Assembly (NCBI RefSeq): GCF_039530945.1
Contig: NZ_BAAAPC010000013.1
Location: 1 to 64,000 of the forward strand
DNA: 64,000 nucleotides
Direction of reading: 5' to 3'
From: Nocardiopsis_C rhodophaea
Lineage (GTDB): Bacteria > Actinomycetota > Actinomycetes > Streptosporangiales > Streptosporangiaceae
A program made the position numbers and the translations under genes. Below are positions 16,181 through 23,995 of the stretch, piece by piece (within the stretch, counting starts at the first letter, position 1; each line of letters starts with the position of its first letter). The notes under the pieces are model-generated. The model was not told where the DNA came from and ran no database searches. It saw only the letters and a list, made by a program, of their open reading frames with translations.

Positions 16181-17052
16181 GACACCGCCTCCAGAAGAGG
16201 GCCGGCCGCGTCGGCGACTACCTGGCGGCCGCCGCCATCATGCTGTTCGCCCTGTTCCCCGTGTACTGGGTGCTGACAACCGCGCTCAAGCCCAACGGGG
16301 AGATCTTCACCCGCGATCCCACGCTGTTCCCCCGCGAGCTGACCCTGGAGCACTACGAACGCGTGCTGTCCGGCGTGCTCATCCCCGAGACCTCGTTCTG
16401 GTCGTTCCTCGGCAACAGCCTGCTGGTGACGCTCGGGTCGGTGGCGCTCGCGGCGGTCTTCTCGCTGCTCGCGGCCGTCGCCGTGGCACGGTTCCAATTC
16501 CGGCTGCGCACCGCCTTCATCATCCTGCTCCTGATCATCCAGATGGTGCCGAGCGAGGCGCTGATCATCTCGATCTTCGTCAACTTCCACCACCTCGGCA
16601 CGGCCACGTCGCTGCCGCTGACCGGCAGCCTCCTCGGGGTGCTCATCGTCTACACCACCGTCGCGCTGCCCATCACCATCCTGATGATGCGCAGCTTCGT
16701 GGCGGCCGTCCCCCCGGAACTGGAGGAGGCGGCCGCGATCGACGGCGCGACCCGCTGGACCGTCTTCTGGCGGATCATGATGCCGCTCGTGGCCCCCGGC
16801 CTGGTGGCGACCAGCATCTTCGCGTTCATCACCGCATGGAACGAGTTCGTGGTGGCCTTCACCTTCCTGCAGAGCAACACCGATTCGTTCACCCTGCCGA
16901 TTTCCCTGAAGTACTACTTCGGCCGCGTCACGGTCGAGTGGGGATCGATCATGGCCGCCTCGACCCTCCTCACCATCCCGGTGATGGTGTTCTTCCTCTT
17001 CGTCCAGCGCCGCATGGTGTCCGGACTGACCATGGGGGCGGTCAAGGGCTGA
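16177..17052 (+). CDS. Sugar ABC transporter permease (MalG-like)
   Basis: 291 residues, six membrane helices, with the EAA loop at PELEEAAAIDGATRWTVFWR and the C-terminal RRMVSGLTMGAVKG typical of MalG-type permeases. The start overlaps the previous gene (ATGA), so the pair is translationally coupled and should assemble as a heterodimer. The GH3 glycosidase follows after about 90 bases in the same direction. Confidence 0.9.
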   Translation: MRHRLQKRAGRVGDYLAAAAIMLFALFPVYWVLTTALKPNGEIFTRDPTLFPRELTLEHYERVLSGVLIPETSFWSFLGNSLLVTLGSVALAAVFSLLAAVAVARFQFRLRTAFIILLLIIQMVPSEALIISIFVNFHHLGTATSLPLTGSLLGVLIVYTTVALPITILMMRSFVAAVPPELEEAAAIDGATRWTVFWRIMMPLVAPGLVATSIFAFITAWNEFVVAFTFLQSNTDSFTLPISLKYYFGRVTVEWGSIMAASTLLTIPVMVFFLFVQRRMVSGLTMGAVKG

Positions 17053-17145
17053 CCGCCCACCCCCATCACCCACCCGACCCACCCGCATGCCACCACCTAC
17101 GCGGCGCCGCCTACCGCCGCCGCGCCCCCGATGAACGGAGCCGTG

Positions 17146-18636
17146 ATGCCCGCAGATCCGACCCTGGATCGCCTCGCCAACGCCACCCTGTTGGTGCCGT
17201 TCGAATCCCACCACGCGCCCCGGTGGGTCCTCGACGGCCTGGCCGACGGTATCGCCGGAGTCTGCCTGTTCCACAACAACATCGGCGGGGCCGAGCAGGT
17301 CACCGCGCTCACCCGTGAGCTCGCCGCGGCCGCGGACGCCCCGCTCGTCTCACTTGACGAGGAGGGCGGCGATGTCACCCGTATCGGCCAGAGCGCGGGC
17401 AGCGACTACCCCGGCAACGCCGCCCTCGGCGCGATCGACGACACCGCCCTGACCCGGGCGGTGCACCGCGCGCTGGGCGCGGAGCTGCGCTCTCTCGGCT
17501 TCACCCTCGACCTCGCCCCCGCGGTCGACGTCAACACCGTCGACGACAACCCCACCATCGGCACCCGCTCGTTCGGCTCCGACGCCGAACTGGTGGCGCG
17601 GCACGCGGCCGCGGCCGTCGCCGGCCTTCAGGACCACGGCGTCGCCGCCTGCGCCAAGCACTTTCCCGGCCACGGCGCCACCCACCAGGACTCCCACACC
17701 GAGCTGCCGGTCGTCGACGCCGACCCCGAGCTGCTGGCCCGACGCGAGCTGGTGCCGTTCCGGTCGGCAATCGCGGCGGGGGCGCGCTCTCTCCTCACCG
17801 CGCACATCTCCCTGCCGGCCTTTGGCACGCGTGAACCGGCGACGCTGGCCCCGAGCATCGTCACCGGGCTGCTCCGCGGAGAGCTCGGGTTCGACGGTGT
17901 GGTGATCAGCGACGCGCTGGAGATGGAGGGCGTCAGCAACGGGATCGGCGTCCCCGAGGCCGCCGTGCGGGCGCTGGTCGCCGGGTGCGACCTGCTGTGC
18001 CTGGGCCGGTTCGTCTACGGCGACGAGGTCGCCGCCGTCCGTTCGGCCATCGTGCGGGCCGTCCGCGACGGCCGCCTGAGCGGGGAGCGGCTGGAAGAGG
18101 CCGCCGGGCGCACCCAGGCCCTGCGACGGTGGACGCGGGACCACCAGGTCCGCACGGTCCCCACCGGGCTGGACGGGACCGCGGCCGGGCTGCCCGCCGC
18201 CGACGCCATCGGGCTGGACGGCGCCCGCCGCGCGGTCCGGGTCGACGGCATCGTCCCTCCCCTGCACGACCCGCTGGTCGTGGAGTTCGACGCGCCGCCC
18301 GGGATCGCCGTGGGCGAGGTTCCCTGGGGGCTGTCGCCATGGTTTCCCGGGACCGAGCGCGTGGACCCCGCCTCCGTGGACATCGCGACCGTATTGGAGC
18401 GCGCGGTCGACCGGGACCTGGTCGTGGTGGTGCGCGACGCCCATCGCCATGCTGCCACGCGCCGCCTGATCGGGGAGATCTGCCGGAACCGCCCGGACGC
18501 CGTCGTCGTGGAGATGGGGCTGCCCGCCTGGCGGCCGGCGTGCCAGGCCCACATCAGCACCTACGGAGCGGCCCGGGTGAACGGGCAGAGCGCCGCCGAG
18601 CTGCTCGGCGCGGCCAGCGCGACGCCGGTACGCTGA
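17146..18636 (+). CDS. Glycoside hydrolase family 3, beta-N-acetylhexosaminidase type
   Basis: 496 residues. The NagZ-like GH3 signature is clear: KHFPGHG followed by QDSH, which carries the His of the Asp-His dyad, and the nucleophile Asp in VISDALEMEGV. No signal peptide is seen, so it acts in the cytoplasm on imported oligosaccharides. An ATG lies 15 bases upstream, but the ATG at 17146 has GGAG at the right distance. The partnership with the ABC importer resembles dasABC-dasD of Streptomyces. Likely reaction: release of terminal N-acetylglucosamine (or a related sugar) from chito-oligosaccharides. A role in peptidoglycan recycling is an alternative. Confidence 0.85.
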   Translation: MPADPTLDRLANATLLVPFESHHAPRWVLDGLADGIAGVCLFHNNIGGAEQVTALTRELAAAADAPLVSLDEEGGDVTRIGQSAGSDYPGNAALGAIDDTALTRAVHRALGAELRSLGFTLDLAPAVDVNTVDDNPTIGTRSFGSDAELVARHAAAAVAGLQDHGVAACAKHFPGHGATHQDSHTELPVVDADPELLARRELVPFRSAIAAGARSLLTAHISLPAFGTREPATLAPSIVTGLLRGELGFDGVVISDALEMEGVSNGIGVPEAAVRALVAGCDLLCLGRFVYGDEVAAVRSAIVRAVRDGRLSGERLEEAAGRTQALRRWTRDHQVRTVPTGLDGTAAGLPAADAIGLDGARRAVRVDGIVPPLHDPLVVEFDAPPGIAVGEVPWGLSPWFPGTERVDPASVDIATVLERAVDRDLVVVVRDAHRHAATRRLIGEICRNRPDAVVVEMGLPAWRPACQAHISTYGAARVNGQSAAELLGAASATPVR

Positions 18637-18650
18637 CCAGCAAGGCCCCC

Positions 18651-18679
18651 GGGCGGCAATGGAGTGACCAATGCCGCCC
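18651..18679 (+). terminator. Hairpin terminator after the sugar operon
   Basis: GGGCGGCA at 18651-18658 pairs with TGCCGCCC at 18672-18679, with three further pairs past an A-A mismatch, around AGTGA. It lies 14 bases past the GH3 stop. The T run is poor, as is usual in such GC-rich genomes. Confidence 0.6.
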
Positions 18680-18804
18680 TCTGGGCGCTCGTCAGCCCCA
18701 TCCCCCGGTAGGAGGACCGATGCCGCGCTTCCGCATCGTCACGTCGGGCGAACCCCGCCGTCCCATTGACCCGATCTCCCCTCGATTCACGGCATAATCG
18801 CAGC

Positions 18805-19257
18805 ATGCGCCTTTCTGCCCGGGTCGATTACGCGTTGCGCGCCGCAGCCGAACTCGCAGCCGCCAGTGGCGGCCCGGTTACGGCCGAACAGCTCGCGCGC
18901 GCCCAGGCCATACCCGGAAAATTCCTGGAGAACATCCTGACCCAGCTCCGCCGTGCCGGCCTGGTCCGCAGTCAGCGAGGTCCGGTGGGCGGGTACTGGC
19001 TGGCCCGCCCTGCCCCCGAGATCTCGCTGGCCGACATCATCCGCGCCGTGGACGGGCCACTGGCCAACGTGCGCGGGGAACGCCCCGAGGACGTCGACTA
19101 CGACGGCGCCGCCCGCAGCCTGCAGCAGGTGTGGATCGCGCTGCGCGCCAGTGAACGATCGATCCTGGAGAGTGTCACCCTGGAGCACCTCGCGACGGGC
19201 AAACTTCCCGAGTCGGTGCGCGCTCTGGCCGAGAACCCGGACGCCTGGGCCAGCTGA
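18805..19257 (+). CDS. Rrf2-family transcriptional regulator without Fe-S cysteines
   Basis: 150 residues. It has the Rrf2 winged helix: MRLSARVDYALRAAAELA at the N-terminus, the recognition region with AQAIPGKFLENILTQLRRAG, and the wing GPVGGYWLARP. There is no cysteine anywhere in the protein, so it cannot bind an Fe-S cluster as IscR, NsrR or RsrR do. It may sense a metabolite or act like CymR through a partner. The ATG at 18805 begins the conserved part. It stands alone between the sugar operon terminator and the convergent clgR. Confidence 0.88.
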   Translation: MRLSARVDYALRAAAELAAASGGPVTAEQLARAQAIPGKFLENILTQLRRAGLVRSQRGPVGGYWLARPAPEISLADIIRAVDGPLANVRGERPEDVDYDGAARSLQQVWIALRASERSILESVTLEHLATGKLPESVRALAENPDAWAS

Positions 19258-19336
19258 GGCGGCGCCGCTCCTTCACCGCCCGCACGCCGCATCCGCGGCA
19301 GGGCACAGCATCATGACGGGGCTCACCATGGGGCCG

Positions 19337-19378
19337 AGAAAAAGCGGGAGCGCCGACCACCTCGGGGTGGCCGGCGCT
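19337..19378 (-). terminator. Intrinsic terminator of clgR
   Basis: On the minus strand, AGCGCCGGCCACC pairs with GGTGGTCGGCGCT (one G-T pair) around a 4-base loop, and is followed by CCCGCTTTTTCTC. It lies 20 bases beyond the clgR stop. The run of five T residues makes this one of the clearest intrinsic terminators in the window. Confidence 0.85.
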
Positions 19379-19398
19379 TCCGCTGAGACGAGGGGGCG

Positions 19399-19758
19399 TT
19401 ACACGCCCACCATGTCGACGACATCGGGAACGCGGTCGGGCACCGAATCGATGCCGATGCGGTCGGGGGCTGGGACGGTGTCGGCGGGAACCGATCCGTC
19501 GAGGAGAGCGGCCTCCTGCAGCTCGGCGAGCGCCAGCTGGTCGGCGACCTCACGCAGCACCTGGGAGAGGGGCACACCCAAAGCACCGCAGATCGAGGAG
19601 AGCAGCTCGGAGGAAGCTTCCTTCTGTCCCCGTTCGACCTCCGACAGGTACCCCAACGAGACACGGGCATCGGCCGACACCTCGCGGAGAGTGCGGCCCT
19701 GCCGCTGCCGGAGCTGCCGTAGCACGTCACCAAGTAGGTGACGAAGCAGGACCATCAT
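19399..19758 (-). CDS. clgR: ClgR, regulator of Clp protease genes
   Basis: 119-residue helix-turn-helix (XRE type) activator of clpP/clpC and other proteostasis genes. The strongly conserved block LREVSADARVSLGYLSEVERGQ, split here as residues about 21-42, and the following KEASSELLSSICGALGV identify it. Two ATGs are adjacent (19758 and 19755); GGGAG lies five bases before the first. ClgR is itself degraded by ClpP in actinobacteria through its C-terminus; the tail here ends in DVVDMVGV. It lies downstream of cinA, as usual, with 158 bases between. An imperfect dyad at 19842-19859 (GTTCGC and GGTAAC) could be an autoregulatory site. Confidence 0.92.
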   Translation of the reverse strand: MMVLLRHLLGDVLRQLRQRQGRTLREVSADARVSLGYLSEVERGQKEASSELLSSICGALGVPLSQVLREVADQLALAELQEAALLDGSVPADTVPAPDRIGIDSVPDRVPDVVDMVGV

Positions 19759-19916
19759 TCGCGCTCCCTCCCACCGGTAGCGACCATCATAAAAAACACC
19801 GTACCTGCCCTGCGCCAGATCGTCGCACCTCACGGCTTCCTGTTCGCTGGAGGGGTAACACGATCTTGGTGACGGTTTGTTCCCTCGATACGGCGACTTG
19901 AACGGATCGGGCGACC

Positions 19917-20459
19917 CTATTTACCGGCATACGCTTTCACCGAATCGGCGAGCATGCCCAGTGCCTGGACCACTGTTGACGACCGTACCTGGTAACGGTC
20001 CCCCGGAAACACGAACTCCCGCACCTCCTGAGCACCACCGGGACCAGCGACGGCGATGTAGACGAGGCCGACGGGACGGCCGCCCTGGGGTTCCGGCCCG
20101 GCGACCCCTGTAACGGCGAGACCGAAATCGGACGCCAGGCGGTCACGAACCCCGGCGGCCATCGACCGGGCCACGTCCGGATCGACCGCGCCCTGCCGCT
20201 CCAGCAGCTCCCGGGGCACCCCCAGGACCCCGCTCTTGAGGTCGGTGGCGTACGCGATGGCGCCGCCGCGGTAGGTGGCCGACGCCCCGGCGATACCGGT
20301 GAGCACAGCGCCGATCAGCCCGCCGGTGAGCGATTCGGCCGTCGCGACGGTGGCCCCGGCGCCCCGCAGGAGCCGGTGCACCGCCGCAGCCGTCTCGTGG
20401 GCGGCGGCCGGAACGAGTGCGACCTGACCGGTACCGGCTTCCTGGGCGAATTCGGGCAT
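19917..20459 (-). CDS. pncC: CinA C-terminal domain protein (nicotinamide-nucleotide amidase)
   Basis: 180 residues. Only the C-terminal CinA domain is present, with ATAESLTGGLIGAVLT near residue 40 and the LAVTGVAGPEPQGGRPVGLV block. These domains deamidate nicotinamide mononucleotide for NAD recycling. The N-terminal MoCF-like domain of full CinA is missing, which is normal in actinobacteria. The start ATG at 20459 lies eight bases past the pgsA stop, so the genes are cotranscribed. Confidence 0.9.
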   Translation of the reverse strand: MPEFAQEAGTGQVALVPAAAHETAAAVHRLLRGAGATVATAESLTGGLIGAVLTGIAGASATYRGGAIAYATDLKSGVLGVPRELLERQGAVDPDVARSMAAGVRDRLASDFGLAVTGVAGPEPQGGRPVGLVYIAVAGPGGAQEVREFVFPGDRYQVRSSTVVQALGMLADSVKAYAGK

Positions 20460-20467
20460 GGTCCGCC

Positions 20468-21076
20468 CTAATTCTCCGCGTCGCGCCGGGCCTTCCGGCG
20501 CAGCCGCAGGGCCTGGACGACGTAGTCGACGCCGGTCGACACGGTGACCACGAGCGCCGCCCCCATGAGCAAGTGGGGGACATACAGCAGCGGGACGGGC
20601 GTCCAGGCCGGCAGCGGGATCAGGTAGGCGGTGATCGCGACGATCTGCAGAACCGTCTTGAGCTTCCCGCCCCGGCTGGCCGGGATCACCCCGTACCGGA
20701 TGACGGCGAACCGCAGCAGGGTGATCCCCCACTCGCGCACCAGGATCGCGATGGTCACCCACCACCACAGGTCGCCCAGCAGGGACAGCACGACCAGAGC
20801 CGCCCCAGTCAGTGCCTTGTCGGCGATGGGGTCGGCGACCTTGCCGAAGTCCGTGACCAGGTTGCGGCGCCGCGCCAGTTCGCCGTCGATCCTGTCGGTG
20901 ACGGCGGCCAGCACGAACACCCCCAGCGCGGCGAGGCGCCACGCCGGAGGTTCCAGGAACATGAACACGACGAAGAGCGGCACCATCACGAGCCGACTCA
21001 TCGTCAGAATGTTCGCGATGTTCCAGACCGGAACGTGGCGGGGGACGGGGGTGGCGGGGGAGTCCTGCGGGCTCAT
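20468..21076 (-). CDS. pgsA: CDP-diacylglycerol-glycerol-3-phosphate 3-phosphatidyltransferase
   Basis: 202-residue membrane enzyme making phosphatidylglycerol phosphate, the committed step to phosphatidylglycerol and cardiolipin. The CDP-alcohol phosphotransferase signature is intact: DRIDGELARRRN, then GKVADPIADK, which gives the eight conserved Asp/Gly/Arg positions. Four or more membrane helices follow. The start ATG overlaps the rimO stop by four bases, so the two are translationally coupled. Confidence 0.92.
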   Translation of the reverse strand: MSPQDSPATPVPRHVPVWNIANILTMSRLVMVPLFVVFMFLEPPAWRLAALGVFVLAAVTDRIDGELARRRNLVTDFGKVADPIADKALTGAALVVLSLLGDLWWWVTIAILVREWGITLLRFAVIRYGVIPASRGGKLKTVLQIVAITAYLIPLPAWTPVPLLYVPHLLMGAALVVTVSTGVDYVVQALRLRRKARRDAEN

Positions 21077-22542
21077 TGTGTATCCGGGGTGTCCAGGTTG
21101 TCGTCGGCCGCCGCGCTCCGGCCGCCTTCCTCGGCCTCTGCCACCAGATCGGCGCCCATCGCGGCGGTCACGGTCGCCGGAACCAGGTCGCCGACTTTCA
21201 GGCCCTCGCCGTGCACGATCGTGCTGCCGTCCACCTCGGGCGCCTGGTGCGCGGCACGGCCCTCGTAGGTGCCATCGTCCAGCTCCGCTTCGATGAGCAC
21301 CTCCACGGTGGTTCCCACGCGCTCCTCAGAACGCTGGGCCATGAGCTCCTCGGCGAGCCGGTTGAGCTGGTCGACGCGCTCGGCGACGACCTCCTCGGGC
21401 AGCTTGCCCTCGAAGTCGGCGGCCTCGGTCCCGTCCTCGTCGGAGTAGCCGAAGACACCGATGGCGTCGAGCCGGGCCGACTCCAGGAAGGCCACCAGCT
21501 CGTCGAAGTCCTCCTGGCTTTCGCCGGGGAAGCCGACGATGAAGTTCGAGCGGGCACCGGCCTCGGGCGCCGCCGTGCGGGCGGTCTCCAGGAGTTCCAG
21601 GAAGCGCTGCCGGTCGCCGAAACGCCGCATCCGGCGCAGCAGCGGGCCGCTGGCGTGCTGGAAGGAGAGGTCGAAGTAGGGAACGACACCGGGGGTGGAG
21701 GTCAGCACGTCGACCAGCCCCGGGCGCACCTCGGCGGGCTGCAGGTAGCTGACCCGGACCCGCTCGATGCCCTCGACAGCGGCGAGGCGCGGCAGCAGCT
21801 TCTCCAGGGCCCGCAGGTCGCCCAGGTCCTTGCCGTAGGAGGTGGAGTTCTCACTCACCAGGAAGAGCTCGCGGACGCCCTCACCGGCCAGCCACTCGGC
21901 CTCGCGCACGATGTCGTCGGGCTGCCGGGAGATGTAGGCGCCGCGGAAGGCGGGGATGGCGCAGAAGGTGCAGCGGCGGTCGCAGCCGGAGGCGATCTTG
22001 AGGTTGGCCACCGGGCCGCCGGTCAGCCTGCGGCGCGGGATGCGCGGCCCGGACGCGGGCGCGATGCCCTCGGGCAGCGGGTCGAACTCCGCGTGCCCAG
22101 GGACGTGGGTCTCGGCCCCGCGCCGCTCCACCGGGGAGATCGGAAGCAGCGTGCGCCGGTCGCGGGGCGAGTGCGGGGCGAGCTCGCGCCCCTCCACGAC
22201 GTCGTCGAGGCGCTCGGAGATCTCCGCGTAGTCGTCGAACCCGATGACCTGTGCCTCGGGCAGGGCCTCGGCAAGCTGGGAGCCGTAGCGCTCGGCCATG
22301 CAGCCCGCCGCGACGACCTTTGTCCCCTCCTCGGCGGAGTCGAGCAGGGCCTCGATGGAGTCCTGCTTGGCGGCCTCGATGAACCCGCACGTGTTCACGA
22401 CGACGACGTCGGCCTTCTCGTCGCTCTCGGCGTCGATCAGGTCCCAGCCGCCGGCCGAGAGCCTCCCGGCGAGTTCTTCGGAATCAACCTCATTTCGCGC
22501 GCATCCCAGGGTGACGAGCGAAACAGTACGGCGCGATGACAT
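21073..22542 (-). CDS. rimO: Ribosomal protein S12 methylthiotransferase RimO
   Basis: 489-residue radical SAM enzyme that adds a methylthio group to an aspartate of ribosomal protein S12. The N-terminal UPF0004 domain has its three cluster cysteines (LGCARNEVDSEE, NTCGF, AAGCMAERY). The radical SAM core has CDRRCTFCAIP near residue 190, and the C-terminus carries the TRAM domain. ATG at 22542 is chosen over a TTG nine bases upstream. It is the first gene of the rimO-pgsA-cinA run; no methylthiotransferase paralogue (MiaB) is nearby. Confidence 0.93.
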   Translation of the reverse strand: MSSRRTVSLVTLGCARNEVDSEELAGRLSAGGWDLIDAESDEKADVVVVNTCGFIEAAKQDSIEALLDSAEEGTKVVAAGCMAERYGSQLAEALPEAQVIGFDDYAEISERLDDVVEGRELAPHSPRDRRTLLPISPVERRGAETHVPGHAEFDPLPEGIAPASGPRIPRRRLTGGPVANLKIASGCDRRCTFCAIPAFRGAYISRQPDDIVREAEWLAGEGVRELFLVSENSTSYGKDLGDLRALEKLLPRLAAVEGIERVRVSYLQPAEVRPGLVDVLTSTPGVVPYFDLSFQHASGPLLRRMRRFGDRQRFLELLETARTAAPEAGARSNFIVGFPGESQEDFDELVAFLESARLDAIGVFGYSDEDGTEAADFEGKLPEEVVAERVDQLNRLAEELMAQRSEERVGTTVEVLIEAELDDGTYEGRAAHQAPEVDGSTIVHGEGLKVGDLVPATVTAAMGADLVAEAEEGGRSAAADDNLDTPDTQ

Positions 22543-22761
22543 GGCTTCCAAGGTTCGACAGACGATTTGAGGGTGCGGCGATCTGCCACGGCAACCAGCC
22601 TAGACGCCCTGCCGCGAACTTCGTCCACGTGGCCTCTGCGAACCCCCATGGGCGCGGGGATGAACTTCGGGTGCGCGCGGGTATCGGCGCCGCTTATGCG
22701 CCCGGCTCCACCCGGTCCCAAAGCGGCCGGACCGGTCGACTCGGAAGCGTGTGCGCTGGGA

Positions 22762-23817
22762 CTATCGGTCGTCCTCCGAGCGCTCCTGGCTCTTGCTCGC
22801 GAACTCCCGGTCAACAGTAATCCGGGTCACTTCCCCCTTGGCGCCGGGCGCGCCGCGCTGATGGCCGTTGACGTCCAGCAGGACGCCTCCCGCGTTGCCC
22901 AGGTCGAGGCGTAGCTCCTCGGGGTGGGTCCACTCCCGTTGCTCACCGGAGCGCAGGAATCCGGTGAACCTGTGCTCACCATCGCCGTCGACGACCCGGA
23001 TCCAGCTGCGCGCACGGGCGCTGACCGTGACCTCGACCTCGTCGGGCAGTTCGCGTTCACGCGTTTCGGCGACCACCGTCGCCTGCCCCTGCTCCCGATT
23101 CGCCTCGGTCCGCTTCGCGGAGTCGACCCGGGACTGGGCGACGTCCGGCCCGGACGTCGTGACGAAGCCGTCGGCGGCCTCGCTGTTGGTCCACGCGTGG
23201 ATTCCCGCGACGACCGCGGCGGCGGCGAGCGTCAGGGTCACCAACGTCGACCAGTAGCGATTCGCGGCCGCGGCGAACGCCGCCGCGATCCGGGCGCGCG
23301 CCGCCGCATAGCGATCGTCCTCCGGTGCGGGCCCCTCGCGCGGCGGTGGTGGCGGAGAAGGCGGGGGCGGAGGCGGCTTGACGGCTCGGACGTTGTCCGG
23401 ACCGTCCTCCTCCGCGGGCACCTCGCCCCGCGCCCGATCCGGCAGTTCGCGCCTTCCCCGCGCCTTGCGGACGGCCTCCGCCCACCGGCCGAACAGCTCG
23501 GAGGCGCCGCTGGGGACCGGCCGCTGCTCGGCCGCGGAATCGTCGTTCGGTGGGATCGCCGGGACCATGCCCACCTCCTCGCGGGAGGCGTGCTCGCGGT
23601 CGTACTCCTCGATCAGCGGCGTGTGGTCGACCGCGATCGCCCGGCACACCGATCGGATGTGTCCGCGCGCGTAGAAGTCCCCTCCGCACGGGGCGAAATC
23701 GTCCCGTTCCATCGCCGCGAGGACGGTTTCCCTGATGCAGGTGCGAGCGCTGAGTTCTTCGATCGAGTAGCCGACCCGTTCGCGGGCAGCGGCCAGAGTC
23801 CGGCCGATCGTGGTCAT
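22762..23817 (-). CDS. RodZ-like helix-turn-helix membrane protein
   Basis: 351 residues. An N-terminal XRE-type helix-turn-helix (TIGRTLAAARERVGYSIEEL) is followed by a charged linker with runs of 6 and 5 prolines near residues 155-170. One membrane helix (TLVTLTLAAAAVVAGIHAW, about residue 195) follows, then an extracytoplasmic DUF4115 domain. This is the layout of RodZ, which links MreB to the cell-wall machinery. The ATG at 23817 has GAGG six bases ahead; the frame extends 11 codons further up without support. It sits between ftsK and rimO as in many actinobacteria. Confidence 0.85.
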   Translation of the reverse strand: MTTIGRTLAAARERVGYSIEELSARTCIRETVLAAMERDDFAPCGGDFYARGHIRSVCRAIAVDHTPLIEEYDREHASREEVGMVPAIPPNDDSAAEQRPVPSGASELFGRWAEAVRKARGRRELPDRARGEVPAEEDGPDNVRAVKPPPPPPSPPPPPREGPAPEDDRYAAARARIAAAFAAAANRYWSTLVTLTLAAAAVVAGIHAWTNSEAADGFVTTSGPDVAQSRVDSAKRTEANREQGQATVVAETRERELPDEVEVTVSARARSWIRVVDGDGEHRFTGFLRSGEQREWTHPEELRLDLGNAGGVLLDVNGHQRGAPGAKGEVTRITVDREFASKSQERSEDDR

Positions 23818-23995
23818 GTCCGTCCTCTCCCCCCAAGAGCGCTTTTCCACGGACCGCTACGCAATCTGTACCCACTGTGCTCGCCAGACCGTGCGAAGAG
23901 GCCCAGACACTCCCCGTCGATCAGTTAAAAGTCGGTCAATGACGGCATCTTCCGAAGTTTGACCTCACGCGGAAACCGCTGTGGGGGCGCGGAAA

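Noticed and set aside
23335..23390. Short tandem-like GGC/GGT repeats in the rodZ-like gene
   Set aside because: They simply encode two proline runs in the linker, not a repeat array.
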